Below, in pieces: positions 1 to 10,721 of a stretch of 44,754 nucleotides of DNA. The first letter of the stretch is position 1. Every line of letters begins with the position of its first letter. Position numbers and translations under genes: made by a program. Below the pieces are notes generated by a model. That model was given only the letters and a program-made list of their open reading frames with translations. It was not told the origin of the DNA and did not search any database. Source of the stretch: Clostridia bacterium (GTDB lineage Bacteria > Bacillota > Clostridia > Oscillospirales > RGIG577). The stretch spans positions 1 to 44,754 of the forward strand of contig JAFWDJ010000022.1 of the NCBI GenBank assembly GCA_017513095.1, given 5' to 3'.

Positions 1-1
1 A

Positions 2-775
2 CACGGTACATTTTGGGCTGACGCAACCAAGTTTGCTGGATACGATACCCCCACGATAAGCGTAAAGGCGATTGAAAGCCGCGACCAAATGTACTTCAGA
101 TGTGTAGTAAGCGACAATCTGGGCAACAGTGAAACGAGTGACCCGGCACAGCTTCACATCGCGGCTCCGCAGTCGGCGATTACGATAACCCAAGATCCTG
201 TGGACATAACGACGACAGTCAACAACACTGTTAACTTTACGGTAGCGGCACAGGGCTCTCCGAACGCACAGCTCAGCTACAAGTGGGAGTATTCGGGAAG
301 CGGCGTATCGTGGGCTGACGCGACGAAGTTTGCGGGTTACAATACGCCTACGATAAGCGTAAAGGCGCTTGAAAGCCGCTACGGCATGTATGTAAGATGC
401 GTAGTAAGCGACAATCTGGGCAACAGCGAAACGAGCAAGGCGGCACGCCTGTATATCGGCGCGCCCTCGGCAGCGATATCTATAACCCAAAATCCCGAGG
501 ACGTAACGACGACGGCCGGCAGCATGGCGTCGTTCACCGTAACGGCGGAAAGCGCGACGGATCAGACGCTCAGCTATCTGTGGCAGTATTCGTCAAACGG
601 CAACTTTTGGGCGGACGCAACGAAGTTTGCGGGCTACGATACGGATACCATAACGATAAAGGCGCTTGACAGCCGCGACGGAATGTACGTAAGATGTACG
701 GTAAGCGACCCGTACGGCAACACGGAAACGTGTGACCCGGCACAGCTGTTCATAGCGGCTGCTCCCGCGAACTAA
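2..775 (+). CDS. Ig-like repeat surface protein, C-terminal part (5' end outside window)
   Basis: The reading frame is open from base 2 and ends with TAA at 773-775, so only the C-terminal 257 residues are seen. They form one partial and two complete Ig-like modules of exactly 99 residues (units begin near 179 and 476). Each carries a WADATKFAGY segment, a central YxW and a late MYVRCxVSD strand with a conserved Cys, as in bacterial immunoglobulin-like folds. No LPxTG, SLH or membrane segment follows the last module, so attachment, if any, must lie upstream or be non-covalent. Probably an extracellular adhesin or glycan-binding repeat protein; ligand unknown. A terminator at 837-875 closes the transcript. 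Confidence 0.8.
   Translation, partial: HGTFWADATKFAGYDTPTISVKAIESRDQMYFRCVVSDNLGNSETSDPAQLHIAAPQSAITITQDPVDITTTVNNTVNFTVAAQGSPNAQLSYKWEYSGSGVSWADATKFAGYNTPTISVKALESRYGMYVRCVVSDNLGNSETSKAARLYIGAPSAAISITQNPEDVTTTAGSMASFTVTAESATDQTLSYLWQYSSNGNFWADATKFAGYDTDTITIKALDSRDGMYVRCTVSDPYGNTETCDPAQLFIAAAPAN
179..772 (+). repeat. Tandem 297-bp coding repeats (Ig-like modules)
   Basis: Two complete in-frame units of 297 bp (179-475 and 476-772) follow a partial unit at the window edge. Unit length is conserved, and several DNA stretches, such as the one encoding WADATKFAGY, are nearly identical between units. This suggests duplication and ongoing homogenisation. Confidence 0.75.
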
Positions 776-836
776 CACATATTTGCCCGCCGCCCGTCCG
801 GATTTTTCGACAGGCGTGGGAAATAAAACGATAATA

Positions 837-875
837 AAAGGCCCGGTTTGGCTTTACGCCAAATCGGGCCTTTTG
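837..875 (+). terminator. Intrinsic terminator after Ig-like protein gene
   Basis: Stem GCCCGGTTTGG / CCAAATCGGGC with a short loop, flanked by A and T runs. It lies about 60 bp after the stop codon. Confidence 0.8.
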
Positions 876-965
876 CTGCATATTCACGCCGTTCGGGCGA
901 TATGTCCGGCACAATTGCCGCAAATATAGCGGCGGGGGAGAGCGCACCTTTTTTTCTGTGTTCTC

Positions 966-1007
966 TTGCAAAGGCGAATGTGTTGTGATATAGTAATACT
1001 GTCACAA
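966..1007 (+). promoter_or_regulatory. Candidate sigma-A promoter overlapped by a palindrome
   Basis: TTGCAA (966-971), a 17-bp spacer and TATAGT (989-994) form a plausible promoter about 250 bp before the Fn3-like protein gene. The -10 lies inside an inverted repeat, TTGTGA (983-988) / TCACAA (1002-1007), which could bind a dimeric regulator. The rest of the 776-1240 gap holds no convincing gene; a short open frame at 966-1172 looks fortuitous. Confidence 0.4.
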
Positions 1008-1240
1008 TATATGCCACATTTTCTTGATAAATTTAGTGCACATTTTCCCGGGGACGCAATACAGGACGTTCCGTTCGGAAGGCTTTGGAGCGGCCGGGTG
1101 TTCATTGCGTTTGCCGCCGATACCTTTGTTATTGAGACTGTAATAATGTTAATCGCCGCGTTCCGGGTCTAACGTTATCGCAGCCCGATATATATCTGGT
1201 CAGTTATAAATAAAATATAAGAAACGGAGGAGAGAGAAAA

Positions 1241-4200
1241 ATGAAAAGAAAGTCAGTTAAAAAGGCGCTTGCGCTGATTGTGGCGCTTGCAATGGTTATG
1301 ACTATGGGCGTATTTGCCCTGGCAGAACCGGACGCGCCGCCGGTTGTCGTTTTCGGCGAGGACAACTATGCGCATTTCGGCAATATGGGCGGCGATTATT
1401 CGGAGCCCGTATTCGTAACGCTGCCGTGCAATATTGAAGACGACATTCAGTTTGTCGGGCTGGAGCTCGTCGACGTTGTCTGTTATTCGGGCGACCCGGA
1501 GCATATCACTGCCGCGGCCGACGCCATAGGGTACCAAATCGGTGAAGGCAACTCGATAACCTTTTCACTCGATACCGGCCTTCCGGCGGACCTTTACGAC
1601 TGGATATTCAAGCCGCAGATACTCGGCAACGTGACGTTTGAAGGAGAAAACGGCGAGGGCACTATCCGTGTTCTGGCCGACGTATGGAACGACGTAAACA
1701 TTGACGAGGGCAGCGCGGTCTTATTCTTTTCTCCGAACGAAGTGACCATTGAGGATACGGTGGGCTACACGGAGACCGAAAGCAAGACCGTAAGCGTATA
1801 CGCATACGACAGCGAAACGGGCGGAGACGTTGAAGTATTCTACGCAAGCGCGGATTTCACCTCCGATTCCCAGTATTTCCATGAATACCTTCAGTGGGAA
1901 GCAGCGGGCAACGCCATAACCTTCAGCCTGAGGCCCGGTTTGCCCGCAGGCGAGTATTCGTGGGAGATGTGCGCGGCCGATGTGGAATGCGACCGTGATG
2001 AATACGAAAACTCCACGTTTTACGTGACCGCGATCGTCTACTCCGACGAGCCTTCTTCGCTTGTGCCGTATTATTCGCCGGAAAGCGTGGAGTTTACGGT
2101 CGAGGAAGGGTACGAGACTGCGGTAAAAAAGGACGTATTTCTTTACGTACAGGATGAAGACACGGGTGACATATTCAACGCGGCCGCAAAGGATATAGAG
2201 GTGACGGTAGACGAGGGCTGCATACCGGCAGGCTATACTAAAAATCAGATGACCGCGCTTCTTAATGTTGAGCCCTATTTTGACAACGAAAGGCTTCACG
2301 TCAGCGTAACGCCGACGCTGCCGGCGGGCGTATATACGTGGTATGTAAACACCACGCTGTCCGCTCAGGCCACGATGTGCACGGGCGACCCGTTCACCGT
2401 GACGCTTACCGTGACCGAGAACGAAAACGAAGAGAATTATAAATACGTTTACATGCCCGGAAGCGTCCTGTTCGGCTCGCAGGAGGGCTACGCTCAGATG
2501 CTCAACTCCGTCGCATACCTTGACGTAACGAATCAGGCGGGCTCCATGGTGCCCTTCTCGATTACGGGCGCCGAGGTTCGCGGCCTTACGGCCGATTCCA
2601 AGCTTTACTGCGACAAGATATCCGTATACCCCGGAACATATGAGGGCAGAGAAATAATGAACATCTGCCCGCAGGGCGGCATACCCGTGGGCGAGTACAG
2701 ATTCGCGATTACCCCCGAGCTTACAAGGACTTACGACGGCAAGACGATTTACGCACCCGACTACGAGATAGAAGTTATCGTATCTCCGTACGACGGCGTG
2801 GCTTATCTTGAGTTGTCGCCCTCGTACGGCGTTGCGCTCGCACTTGAGCCGGGCTATGAGCTCACCCCGTTTGCTCCCATTACGATCGGCGCGCATACAA
2901 GCGATTACGGCGAGCTTAACGTAACGTGGGCAGATGTAAAGATAGGTGAAACGAGCGCTCCCATCACGTTCGAATCCGACATCGGCGAATATCTTGACTT
3001 CGCAATGGACGGAAGTACGCTTACGATAAGCTTAAAGCCGGGCCTTCCAAAGGGTGAATACGCTTGGCGTTTAACCCCCGTACCCGCGGAGGAAAGAGAT
3101 TACGACCCGTACGAGTTTACGATTTCGGCGGTGATCGCGGACAGGGAACCCGAACCGGTCATGATATCCTCGATTTCGTGTGAGAACGGCGCTGTTTCGC
3201 TCGTATGGGCAGGCCAGGACGGCGTAGACGGATACAGACTTTATAAGAAGGCAGGCACGGGCAAGTGGAATACGCTCGTTGCGGATACGACGGATACCTC
3301 GTACACCGATACCGCCGTTGAAGTCGGCAAGACGTACTCCTACACCGTTCGCTCGTTTATAGGCAGCAAATACAGCCCCGACTATACCCAGACCGCGCAG
3401 ACGATAACCGTTGCCGCGCCTCCGGTAGAGCCGAAGCCCGTTAATATCACCTCGATAAAATGTGAGAACGGCGCAGTCGTACTCGCATGGGCGGGTCAGG
3501 ACGGCGTAGACGGCTACAGAGTACACAAGAAGACGGGCACGGGCAAGTGGACTACGGCGCTTGCATCTACAACGGCTACGACGTTCACCGATACCGCGGT
3601 TGAAGTCGGCAAGACGTACTCCTACACAGTTCGCTCGTTCGTAGGCAGCGATTACAGCACCGGCTACAACGATACCGCGAAGTCGATAAAAGTCACTCCG
3701 GCGGCAGTTGAGCCTCAGCCGATAGAGATAACCTCGATTTCGTGTGAGAACGGCGCAGTCGCGCTTGCGTGGGCGGGTCAGGACGGCGTAGACGGCTACA
3801 GAGTACACAAGAAGACGGGCACGGGCAAGTGGACTACGGCAGTCGCATCGACGACGGCAACCTCGTACACCGATAATGCCGTTGAAGTCGGCAAGACGTA
3901 CAGCTATACCGTTCGTTCGTTCGTGGGCAGCACGTTCAGCACGGGCTACAACGATACCGCGAAGTCGATAAAAGTCACCCCGGCAGCAGTTGAGCCTCAG
4001 CCGATAGAGATAACCTCGATAAAGTGCGTAAACGGCGCTGTAGAGCTTGCGTGGGCAGGCCAGGACGGCGTTGACGGCTACAGAGTACACAAGAAGACGG
4101 GCACGGGCAAGTGGACGACGGCAGTCGCAGCTACTACGGAGACCTCGTACACCGATACCGCCGTTGAAGTCGGAAAGAAGTACACGTATTCGGTACGCTC

Positions 4201-5113
4201 GTTTGTGGGCAGCACGTACAGCACGGGCTACAACGACACCGCGAAGACGATAACCGTAACCGCGGCGGCAGTTGAGCCGCAGCCTATCGAGATAACCTCG
4301 ATAAAGTGCGTAAACGGCGCAGTTGAACTTGCGTGGGCAGGCCAGGACGGCGTTGACGGCTACAGACTTTATAAGAAGGTAGGCACTGGCAAGTGGACTA
4401 CGGCGGTAGCTGCAACAACGGATACCTCATACACGGATACGGCCGTTCAGGTCGGCAAGAAGTACACGTATTCGGTACGCTCGTTCGTGGGCAGCACATA
4501 CAGCACGGGCTACAACGACACCGCGAAGACCATCACCGTAACCGCGGCGGCAGTTGAGCCGCAGCCTATCGAGATAACCTCGATAAAGTGCGTAAACGGC
4601 GCTGTAGAGCTTGCGTGGGCAGGCCAGGACGGCGTTGACGGATACAGACTTTACAAGAAGGCAGGCACGGGCAAGTGGACTACGGCGGTAGCCGCAACAA
4701 CGGATACCTCGTATACGGATACGGCCGTTCAGGAGGGCAAGACTTACAGTTACACTCTTCGTTCGTTCGTGGGCAGCACGTACAGCACGGGCTACAATGA
4801 CACCGCTAAGACCATCACGGTAACCGCGGCGGCAGTTGAGCCGCAGCCCGTAAGGATAACGCAAACGGAGTTTACCAACGACGGCGTTATAGCCTTTGAG
4901 TGGGAGCCTCAGCCCGGCGTCGAAAGCTACCGAGTATACAAAAAGACGGCAGCGGGCAAGTGGGCCACGGTCTGCGCTTCTACGACGAATACCTTCTTCA
5001 CGGACGCTGACGTGGAATACGGCAAGACGTACACGTATACGGTGCGCTCCTGCATCGGCGGAGTTTACAGCACGGGTTATAACGATACCGCTGTAAAAAT
5101 TACGGCGAAATAA
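1241..5113 (+). CDS. Secreted protein with seven Fn3-like repeats
   Basis: The 1290-aa protein starts at an ATG behind a strong GGAGGAGAG ribosome site and begins with a Sec signal peptide (KRK, then a hydrophobic core ending near AFALAE; here FALAE, residues about 1-29). Residues about 30-630 hold roughly five related beta-rich domains, each marked by a (L/I)PxGxYxW-like motif. Residues 640-1290 are seven Fn3-like modules of exactly 94 residues, each with an AWAGQDGVDGYR segment and SYTVRSF strand (the last is divergent). No LPxTG anchor, SLH domain or C-terminal membrane helix is seen, so it is probably released or held by the N-terminal domains. Likely a surface or matrix protein; the ligand cannot be inferred. 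Confidence 0.85.
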   Translation: MKRKSVKKALALIVALAMVMTMGVFALAEPDAPPVVVFGEDNYAHFGNMGGDYSEPVFVTLPCNIEDDIQFVGLELVDVVCYSGDPEHITAAADAIGYQIGEGNSITFSLDTGLPADLYDWIFKPQILGNVTFEGENGEGTIRVLADVWNDVNIDEGSAVLFFSPNEVTIEDTVGYTETESKTVSVYAYDSETGGDVEVFYASADFTSDSQYFHEYLQWEAAGNAITFSLRPGLPAGEYSWEMCAADVECDRDEYENSTFYVTAIVYSDEPSSLVPYYSPESVEFTVEEGYETAVKKDVFLYVQDEDTGDIFNAAAKDIEVTVDEGCIPAGYTKNQMTALLNVEPYFDNERLHVSVTPTLPAGVYTWYVNTTLSAQATMCTGDPFTVTLTVTENENEENYKYVYMPGSVLFGSQEGYAQMLNSVAYLDVTNQAGSMVPFSITGAEVRGLTADSKLYCDKISVYPGTYEGREIMNICPQGGIPVGEYRFAITPELTRTYDGKTIYAPDYEIEVIVSPYDGVAYLELSPSYGVALALEPGYELTPFAPITIGAHTSDYGELNVTWADVKIGETSAPITFESDIGEYLDFAMDGSTLTISLKPGLPKGEYAWRLTPVPAEERDYDPYEFTISAVIADREPEPVMISSISCENGAVSLVWAGQDGVDGYRLYKKAGTGKWNTLVADTTDTSYTDTAVEVGKTYSYTVRSFIGSKYSPDYTQTAQTITVAAPPVEPKPVNITSIKCENGAVVLAWAGQDGVDGYRVHKKTGTGKWTTALASTTATTFTDTAVEVGKTYSYTVRSFVGSDYSTGYNDTAKSIKVTPAAVEPQPIEITSISCENGAVALAWAGQDGVDGYRVHKKTGTGKWTTAVASTTATSYTDNAVEVGKTYSYTVRSFVGSTFSTGYNDTAKSIKVTPAAVEPQPIEITSIKCVNGAVELAWAGQDGVDGYRVHKKTGTGKWTTAVAATTETSYTDTAVEVGKKYTYSVRSFVGSTYSTGYNDTAKTITVTAAAVEPQPIEITSIKCVNGAVELAWAGQDGVDGYRLYKKVGTGKWTTAVAATTDTSYTDTAVQVGKKYTYSVRSFVGSTYSTGYNDTAKTITVTAAAVEPQPIEITSIKCVNGAVELAWAGQDGVDGYRLYKKAGTGKWTTAVAATTDTSYTDTAVQEGKTYSYTLRSFVGSTYSTGYNDTAKTITVTAAAVEPQPVRITQTEFTNDGVIAFEWEPQPGVESYRVYKKTAAGKWATVCASTTNTFFTDADVEYGKTYTYTVRSCIGGVYSTGYNDTAVKITAK
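3158..5113 (+). repeat. Seven tandem 282-bp coding repeats (Fn3-like)
   Basis: Units begin at 3158, 3440, 3722, 4004, 4286, 4568 and 4850, exactly 282 bp (94 codons) apart with no indel; the last ends at the stop codon. Units 3-6 are almost identical at the DNA level, whereas units 1 and 7 are more divergent, a pattern expected from internal recombination between central units. Confidence 0.9.
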
Positions 5114-5142
5114 ACAAGAGCGTCAGATTTAAATAATAATCA

Positions 5143-5176
5143 TAAAGGAGCCGTCCCTTCGGGGGCGGCTTCTTTG
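5143..5176 (+). terminator. Intrinsic terminator after Fn3-like gene
   Basis: Stem GCCGTCCC / GGGGCGGC (one G-U) with a TTCG loop and a short T tract, 30 bp after the stop codon. Confidence 0.7.
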
Positions 5177-5193
5177 ATGCCCAAATCACATAT

Positions 5194-5230
5194 AAAAAAG
5201 GCAGACCGTTTTTAGCGGTCTGCCTTTTTT
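5194..5230 (-). terminator. Terminator of rnpB (bidirectional)
   Basis: Stem GGCAGACCG / CGGTCTGCC with A6 on one side and T6 on the other. It sits immediately beyond the 3' end of the minus-strand RNase P RNA and could also stop plus-strand transcripts. Confidence 0.85.
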
Positions 5231-5570
5231 GAGCAAACAATAAGCCGGGTTCTGTAGTTGACAGCCATCTATCTGGGACGCGCGTTGCCGCGCGCCTCGA
5301 GCCGTATGGGGAGAATTGGCCGGACGTCGCCGCGCTTTCGCGCCTCTCCCGTTAGTTGCTCCGGGTGGGGTTTACATGGCCGGCAAGTCGCCGTTGCCGC
5401 CGGTGAGCTCTTACCTCGCCTTTCCATCCTTACCTGCCCGGGGGCAGGCGGTCTATTTCTGTTGCACTTTCCCTGAAGTCGCCTTCGGTGGACGTTATCC
5501 ATCACCCTCGTCCTGTGGAGCCCGGACTTTCCTCATGCGGTGATGCCGCACGCGGCTGTCTCGTTTACTC
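5231..5570 (-). ncRNA. rnpB: RNase P RNA, bacterial type A
   Basis: Catalytic RNA of RNase P, which matures tRNA 5' ends. Read on the minus strand, it holds the universal 5' core GAGGAAAGTCCGGGCTCC (complement at 5517-5534) and the 3' core ACAGAACCCGGCTTAT (complement near 5240-5256). The ends GAGTAAACGA (5561-5570) and TTGTTTGCTC (5231-5240) pair with G-U wobbles as helix P1, which sets a length of about 340 nt. The GTCCGGGCTCC and AACCCGGCTTAT forms match the ancestral type A architecture common in Clostridia, not the type B of Bacilli. Open frames crossing this region are artefacts. Confidence 0.95.
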
Positions 5571-5576
5571 GAATAA

Positions 5577-5605
5577 AGTCTATATTAAAACGCCCCGCCT
5601 GTCAA
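5577..5605 (-). promoter_or_regulatory. rnpB promoter
   Basis: On the minus strand: TTGACA (5605-5600), 17 bp, TAGACT (5582-5577). Initiation about 7 nt further on coincides with the P1 5' end at 5570. The -35 lies inside an 11-bp inverted repeat (5587-5597 / 5623-5633). Confidence 0.7.
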
Positions 5606-5688
5606 TGCGCTTTTATGAGGATCGGGGCGTTTTGCCCGCTTTGGGGCAAATGTTCAAACTATGTTTACATTTCAACTTAAATTTGTTA

Positions 5689-5717
5689 TTGACAAACGTA
5701 TGATACGGTGGTACATT
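5689..5717 (+). promoter_or_regulatory. Sigma-A promoter of the hrcA operon
   Basis: TTGACA (5689-5694), 17-bp spacer, TACATT (5712-5717). The predicted start falls within the CIRCE operator just downstream, so bound HrcA would block initiation. Confidence 0.85.
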
Positions 5718-5721
5718 ATTG

Positions 5722-5748
5722 TTAGCACTCAGAGAGAACGAGTGCTAA
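5722..5748 (+). promoter_or_regulatory. CIRCE operator (HrcA binding site)
   Basis: Perfect TTAGCACTC-N9-GAGTGCTAA inverted repeat, identical to the canonical CIRCE element. It lies between the promoter and the hrcA start, so the operon should be autorepressed by HrcA and induced by heat or unfolded protein load. Confidence 0.97.
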
Positions 5749-5783
5749 CACGGGAGACGAAAAATTACAGGGAGGTGAGCCCC

Positions 5784-6833
5784 GTGGAGCTTGGCGACAG
5801 AAAGAAAAAAATACTGCAGCTTATAATAGAGAGCTATATTGAGACCGCGGAGCCTGTGGGCTCGCGCTATATCGCAAAAAAGAACGACCTTTCGCTCTCG
5901 CCCGCCACGATTAGAAACGAGATGGCGGACCTTGAGGAGATGGGCTATCTCGAACAGCCGCACACCTCGGCGGGGCGCGTTCCGAGCCAGGCGGGATACA
6001 GATTCTACGTGGATCAGCTCATGGAGCGCTATTTTATGACGATGGCCGATATGGAGCGCGTAAATCAGGCGCTCAAGCTTCAGACGGAGGAGATAGACAA
6101 GATAATCGCCCGCGTCTGCCAGGTCATGAGCGACGTTACCGATTTTACGACGGTGGCCGTAACTCCGAAGCACGACAAGAGCCGCATAAAGAAGCTCGAC
6201 CTCGTTATGATAGACGCGCACAGCTTTCTTGCCGTCATCGTAACGGACAACGCGATAGTTAAGAACAAGCTTTTCCGCACGTCGGGCACGATAGACGAAA
6301 AGGCACTGAAGCTTTTTTCGGGTCTTTTAAATCAGACGCTTACCAATATAAGCATAGGAAGCATAACGCTCGACATGATAAATTCGCTTAAAAAAGCGGT
6401 TCCCGAATACGCGAATGAGCTCATACCCGTTTTAAACTTCGTACACGAGGTGGTAACGCAGCTTGACCGCTCGAACTTGTACATGAAGGGCGCGAACAAT
6501 ATACTTAAATACCCCGAATTTGCCGACCTTGACAAGGCGAGAAGCTTCATTGAGTTCTTAGAGGACGGCGAGGCCGTGAGCGAGATTATTAAAAAAGTGC
6601 CTGACGGCGCCGAACAGACGAGCATAATCATAGGAAGCGAGAACAACAATCCCCATATGGCGGGTTCGAGCCTTATCCTTCGGACGTACAAGATAGACGA
6701 TACGGCCTACGGATGTCTCGGACTTATAGGGCCTATACGAATGGATTACAGAAAAGCCGTGTCGGATATAGAGTATTTCGGCAGGAGACTGAGTCTTCTG
6801 TTTGAGGAAATATTCCACGGCGGCGAAACTTAG
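5784..6833 (+). CDS. hrcA: Heat-inducible transcription repressor HrcA
   Basis: A 349-aa repressor that binds CIRCE elements and depends on GroEL for activity. The chosen start is GTG at 5784, preceded by GGGAGGTGA; in-frame codons further upstream would lie across the promoter and operator. Residues 1-75 form the winged-helix DNA-binding domain (ELGDRKKKILQLIIESYIE, then EPVGSRYIA and LSPATIRNEMADLEEMGYLE), followed by the characteristic TSAGRVPSQAGYRFYVD segment. The rest is the GAF-like HrcA core, ending in GLIGPIRMDY. It is first in the hrcA-grpE-dnaK-dnaJ operon and has the usual length for the family. Confidence 0.97.
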   Translation: MELGDRKKKILQLIIESYIETAEPVGSRYIAKKNDLSLSPATIRNEMADLEEMGYLEQPHTSAGRVPSQAGYRFYVDQLMERYFMTMADMERVNQALKLQTEEIDKIIARVCQVMSDVTDFTTVAVTPKHDKSRIKKLDLVMIDAHSFLAVIVTDNAIVKNKLFRTSGTIDEKALKLFSGLLNQTLTNISIGSITLDMINSLKKAVPEYANELIPVLNFVHEVVTQLDRSNLYMKGANNILKYPEFADLDKARSFIEFLEDGEAVSEIIKKVPDGAEQTSIIIGSENNNPHMAGSSLILRTYKIDDTAYGCLGLIGPIRMDYRKAVSDIEYFGRRLSLLFEEIFHGGET

Positions 6834-6868
6834 ATTTAAAACAAAAGCACTGTAAGGAGGGACAAAAG

Positions 6869-7486
6869 TTGACAGCTAATGATAAGGATAACATGGAGAA
6901 CATAGAAGAGACGAAAGAAGAGATTAAAGAGGAGATAAAAGAAGAAGCCGCAGAGGAAATAAACGAAGCGGCAGACGAAGCGACGGCCGGAGAGGCCGAA
7001 ACGGGAGACGCGCCGGGAGAAAGCGTGTCCGAGGCGGAGCTTCACGCCGCCGAGACCGCAAAGCTTAACGAGGAGATCGCGGCATTAAAGGACGCGCATC
7101 TTAGGCTCATGGCCGAGTTCGACAATTTCAAAAAGCGCACGGCCAGAGAGAAGGAAGCGCTGCTTTTCGACGCGACGCTCATCTGCATGAACAAGTTTCT
7201 GCCGGTGCTTGATAACCTCATCCGCGCCAAGGATACGCCCTGCAGCGACGAGGCGTACAAAAGCGGCGTGGACATGGTGTTCAAGAGCTTCAACGAGGCG
7301 CTTGAGCGCATGAACGTAAAGAAGATGGACGCATTGAACGCACCCTTCGACCCCAACTTCCACAACGCCGTTATGCACGTGGAGGGCGACGAATACCCCG
7401 AAAACACCGTTATAGAGGTGTTCCAGGAGGGCTACGTCATGGGCGAGCGCGTGATAAGACCCGCCATGGTAAAAGTGGCAAACTGA
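6869..7486 (+). CDS. grpE: Nucleotide exchange factor GrpE
   Basis: GrpE dimers release ADP from DnaK and act as a thermosensor of the chaperone cycle. The 205-aa protein starts at a TTG placed 8 nt after a strong AAGGAGG; an in-frame ATG eight codons later lacks such a site. Residues 1-65 are an extended acidic, Glu-rich tail, followed by the long coiled coil (AELHAAETAKLNEEIAALKD), the family segment RLMAEFDNFKKRTAREKE and the C-terminal beta domain ending VIRPAMVKVAN. It lies 35 bp after hrcA and 47 bp before dnaK. Confidence 0.96.
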   Translation: MTANDKDNMENIEETKEEIKEEIKEEAAEEINEAADEATAGEAETGDAPGESVSEAELHAAETAKLNEEIAALKDAHLRLMAEFDNFKKRTAREKEALLFDATLICMNKFLPVLDNLIRAKDTPCSDEAYKSGVDMVFKSFNEALERMNVKKMDALNAPFDPNFHNAVMHVEGDEYPENTVIEVFQEGYVMGERVIRPAMVKVAN

Positions 7487-7506
7487 CAGATTTCGCATAA
7501 AAATAA

Positions 7507-9387
<1,881 letters not shown>

Positions 9388-9426
9388 GCCTTAAAATTAC
9401 TTCACAATTAGTTTACAAAATCGCAC

Positions 9427-9455
9427 TTTACAATGAGCGTATTTTTCAATATAAT
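9427..9455 (+). promoter_or_regulatory. Internal promoter before dnaJ
   Basis: TTTACA (9427-9432), 17 bp, TATAAT (9450-9455) lies in the 158-bp gap between dnaK and dnaJ. It would give a transcript starting near 9462, with an 84-nt leader and no CIRCE. Confidence 0.7.
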
Positions 9456-9475
9456 ACTTAAATATTGTAATGATA

Positions 9476-9505
9476 ACGTATGATCCGCTTCGGCGGGTCA
9501 TACGT
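9476..9505 (+). promoter_or_regulatory. UUCG-capped hairpin in the dnaJ leader
   Basis: Arms ACGTATGATCCGC (9476-9488) and GCGGGTCATACGT (9493-9505) form a 13-bp stem with one G-U, closed by a C(UUCG)G tetraloop. No T tract follows, so it is not a standard terminator; it may stabilise mRNA or mark a processing point between dnaK and dnaJ messages. Confidence 0.7.
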
Positions 9506-9545
9506 GCGATACCCGCTTGACCGGGGTAAAAGGGGTTTTGTGTTT

Positions 9546-10715
9546 ATGGCGGAAAAGAGAGATTATTACGAGGTGCTGGGCGTTGAGCGCGGCGCCGACG
9601 ACGATACCATAAAAAAAGCATACAGACGTCTTGCGAAGAAGTATCATCCGGACCTGCATCCCGGCGACAAGGAAGCCGAGAACATGTTCAAGGAGATAAA
9701 CGAGGCATACGAGGTGCTGTCCGACCACGACAAGCGTTCGCGCTATGACCAGTTCGGTCACGCCGGAGTAGACCCCAACGCACAGGGCGGCTTCGGCGGC
9801 GGATTCGACTTCTCCAATATGGGCATGGGCGGCTTCGGAGACATATTCGAGTCGTTCTTCGGCGGCGGAGGCGGCCGCAGGGGAGGCCCCATGCGCGGCG
9901 ACGACGTGCAGTACGGTATAAACATATCGTTCGAGGAAGCGGCATTCGGCTGCAAAAAGGAAATTGACATAAAGCGCGTGGAAACGTGCTCCGACTGCGC
10001 GGGTACGGGCGCAAAGCCCGGCTCGAAGATTGAAACGTGCACCGTCTGCGGCGGCACGGGACAGGTGAGAGTGCAGCAGCGCACGCCGTTCGGCACGTTT
10101 GCGTCCTCGCGTCCGTGCGAGGCGTGCGGCGGCCGCGGTCAGGTGATAAAGGAGCCGTGCCCCACCTGCAAGGGCAAGGGCAGGGTAAGACGCTCGAAGA
10201 AAATAGAGGTATCGATACCCGCGGGCATCGATTCCGGCCAGACGATATCAATGCGCGGACAGGGCAGCGCGGGCGCGAAGGGCGGTCCCGCGGGCGACCT
10301 TCTCATAACGATAGGCATTCGTCCGCATCCGATATTCGAGCGCCAGGGCCCCGACGTAATATTGGAGTTCCCGATAACGATAGTTCAGGCGTCCCTGGGC
10401 GCGGAGCTTGAGGTGCCCACGCTTGACGGCCACGTTAAGTACAATATGCCCGCCGGTACGCAGAACGGCACCGTGTTCAGGCTCCGCGGCAAGGGCATAC
10501 CGTATATACGCACGAAGGGACGCGGCGACGAGTTCGTCAAGGTGAACGTTGAGATACCGAAGAACCTTACGGAGCGTCAGAAGGAGCTTTTGCGTGAATT
10601 TGACCGCACGGGCGGCGGCTCGTACGAGCGCAACAAGAACTTTCTCGATAAATTAAAGGACCTTGCGAACAAGGGCACAAAGCAGACGAGAAAAGGCAAG
10701 GACGCAAGAGAATAA
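9546..10715 (+). CDS. dnaJ: Chaperone protein DnaJ (Hsp40)
   Basis: The 389-aa type I J protein delivers substrates to DnaK and stimulates its ATPase. It shows the J domain with HPD at residues 34-36, a Gly/Phe-rich linker (GGFGGGF), four zinc-binding CxxCxGxG repeats ([32 protein letters not shown]) and the C-terminal substrate domains. The ATG at 9546 is preferred, with AAGGGG about 10 nt upstream; a GTG two codons earlier is a possible alternative. It completes the heat-shock operon but also has its own promoter. Confidence 0.97.
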   Translation: MAEKRDYYEVLGVERGADDDTIKKAYRRLAKKYHPDLHPGDKEAENMFKEINEAYEVLSDHDKRSRYDQFGHAGVDPNAQGGFGGGFDFSNMGMGGFGDIFESFFGGGGGRRGGPMRGDDVQYGINISFEEAAFGCKKEIDIKRVETCSDCAGTGAKPGSKIETCTVCGGTGQVRVQQRTPFGTFASSRPCEACGGRGQVIKEPCPTCKGKGRVRRSKKIEVSIPAGIDSGQTISMRGQGSAGAKGGPAGDLLITIGIRPHPIFERQGPDVILEFPITIVQASLGAELEVPTLDGHVKYNMPAGTQNGTVFRLRGKGIPYIRTKGRGDEFVKVNVEIPKNLTERQKELLREFDRTGGGSYERNKNFLDKLKDLANKGTKQTRKGKDARE

Positions 10716-10721
10716 AAATTT

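Noticed and set aside
966-1172. 68-codon open frame in the gap before the secreted protein
   Set aside because: It overlaps the candidate promoter and dyad and has no ribosome site.
1721-2896. Long antisense open frame over the secreted repeat protein gene
   Set aside because: It mirrors the coding pattern of the plus-strand gene, has no ribosome site and no recognisable domains.
3071-4090. Antisense open frame with repeats over the Fn3-like region
   Set aside because: Its repeats are the complement of the 282-bp coding repeats; it has no start signal.
3158-5113. Regular repeats as a possible CRISPR array
   Set aside because: The units are 282 bp, in frame and fully coding, without unique spacers.
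5258-5543. Overlapping open frames on both strands
   Set aside because: They lie inside the RNase P RNA.
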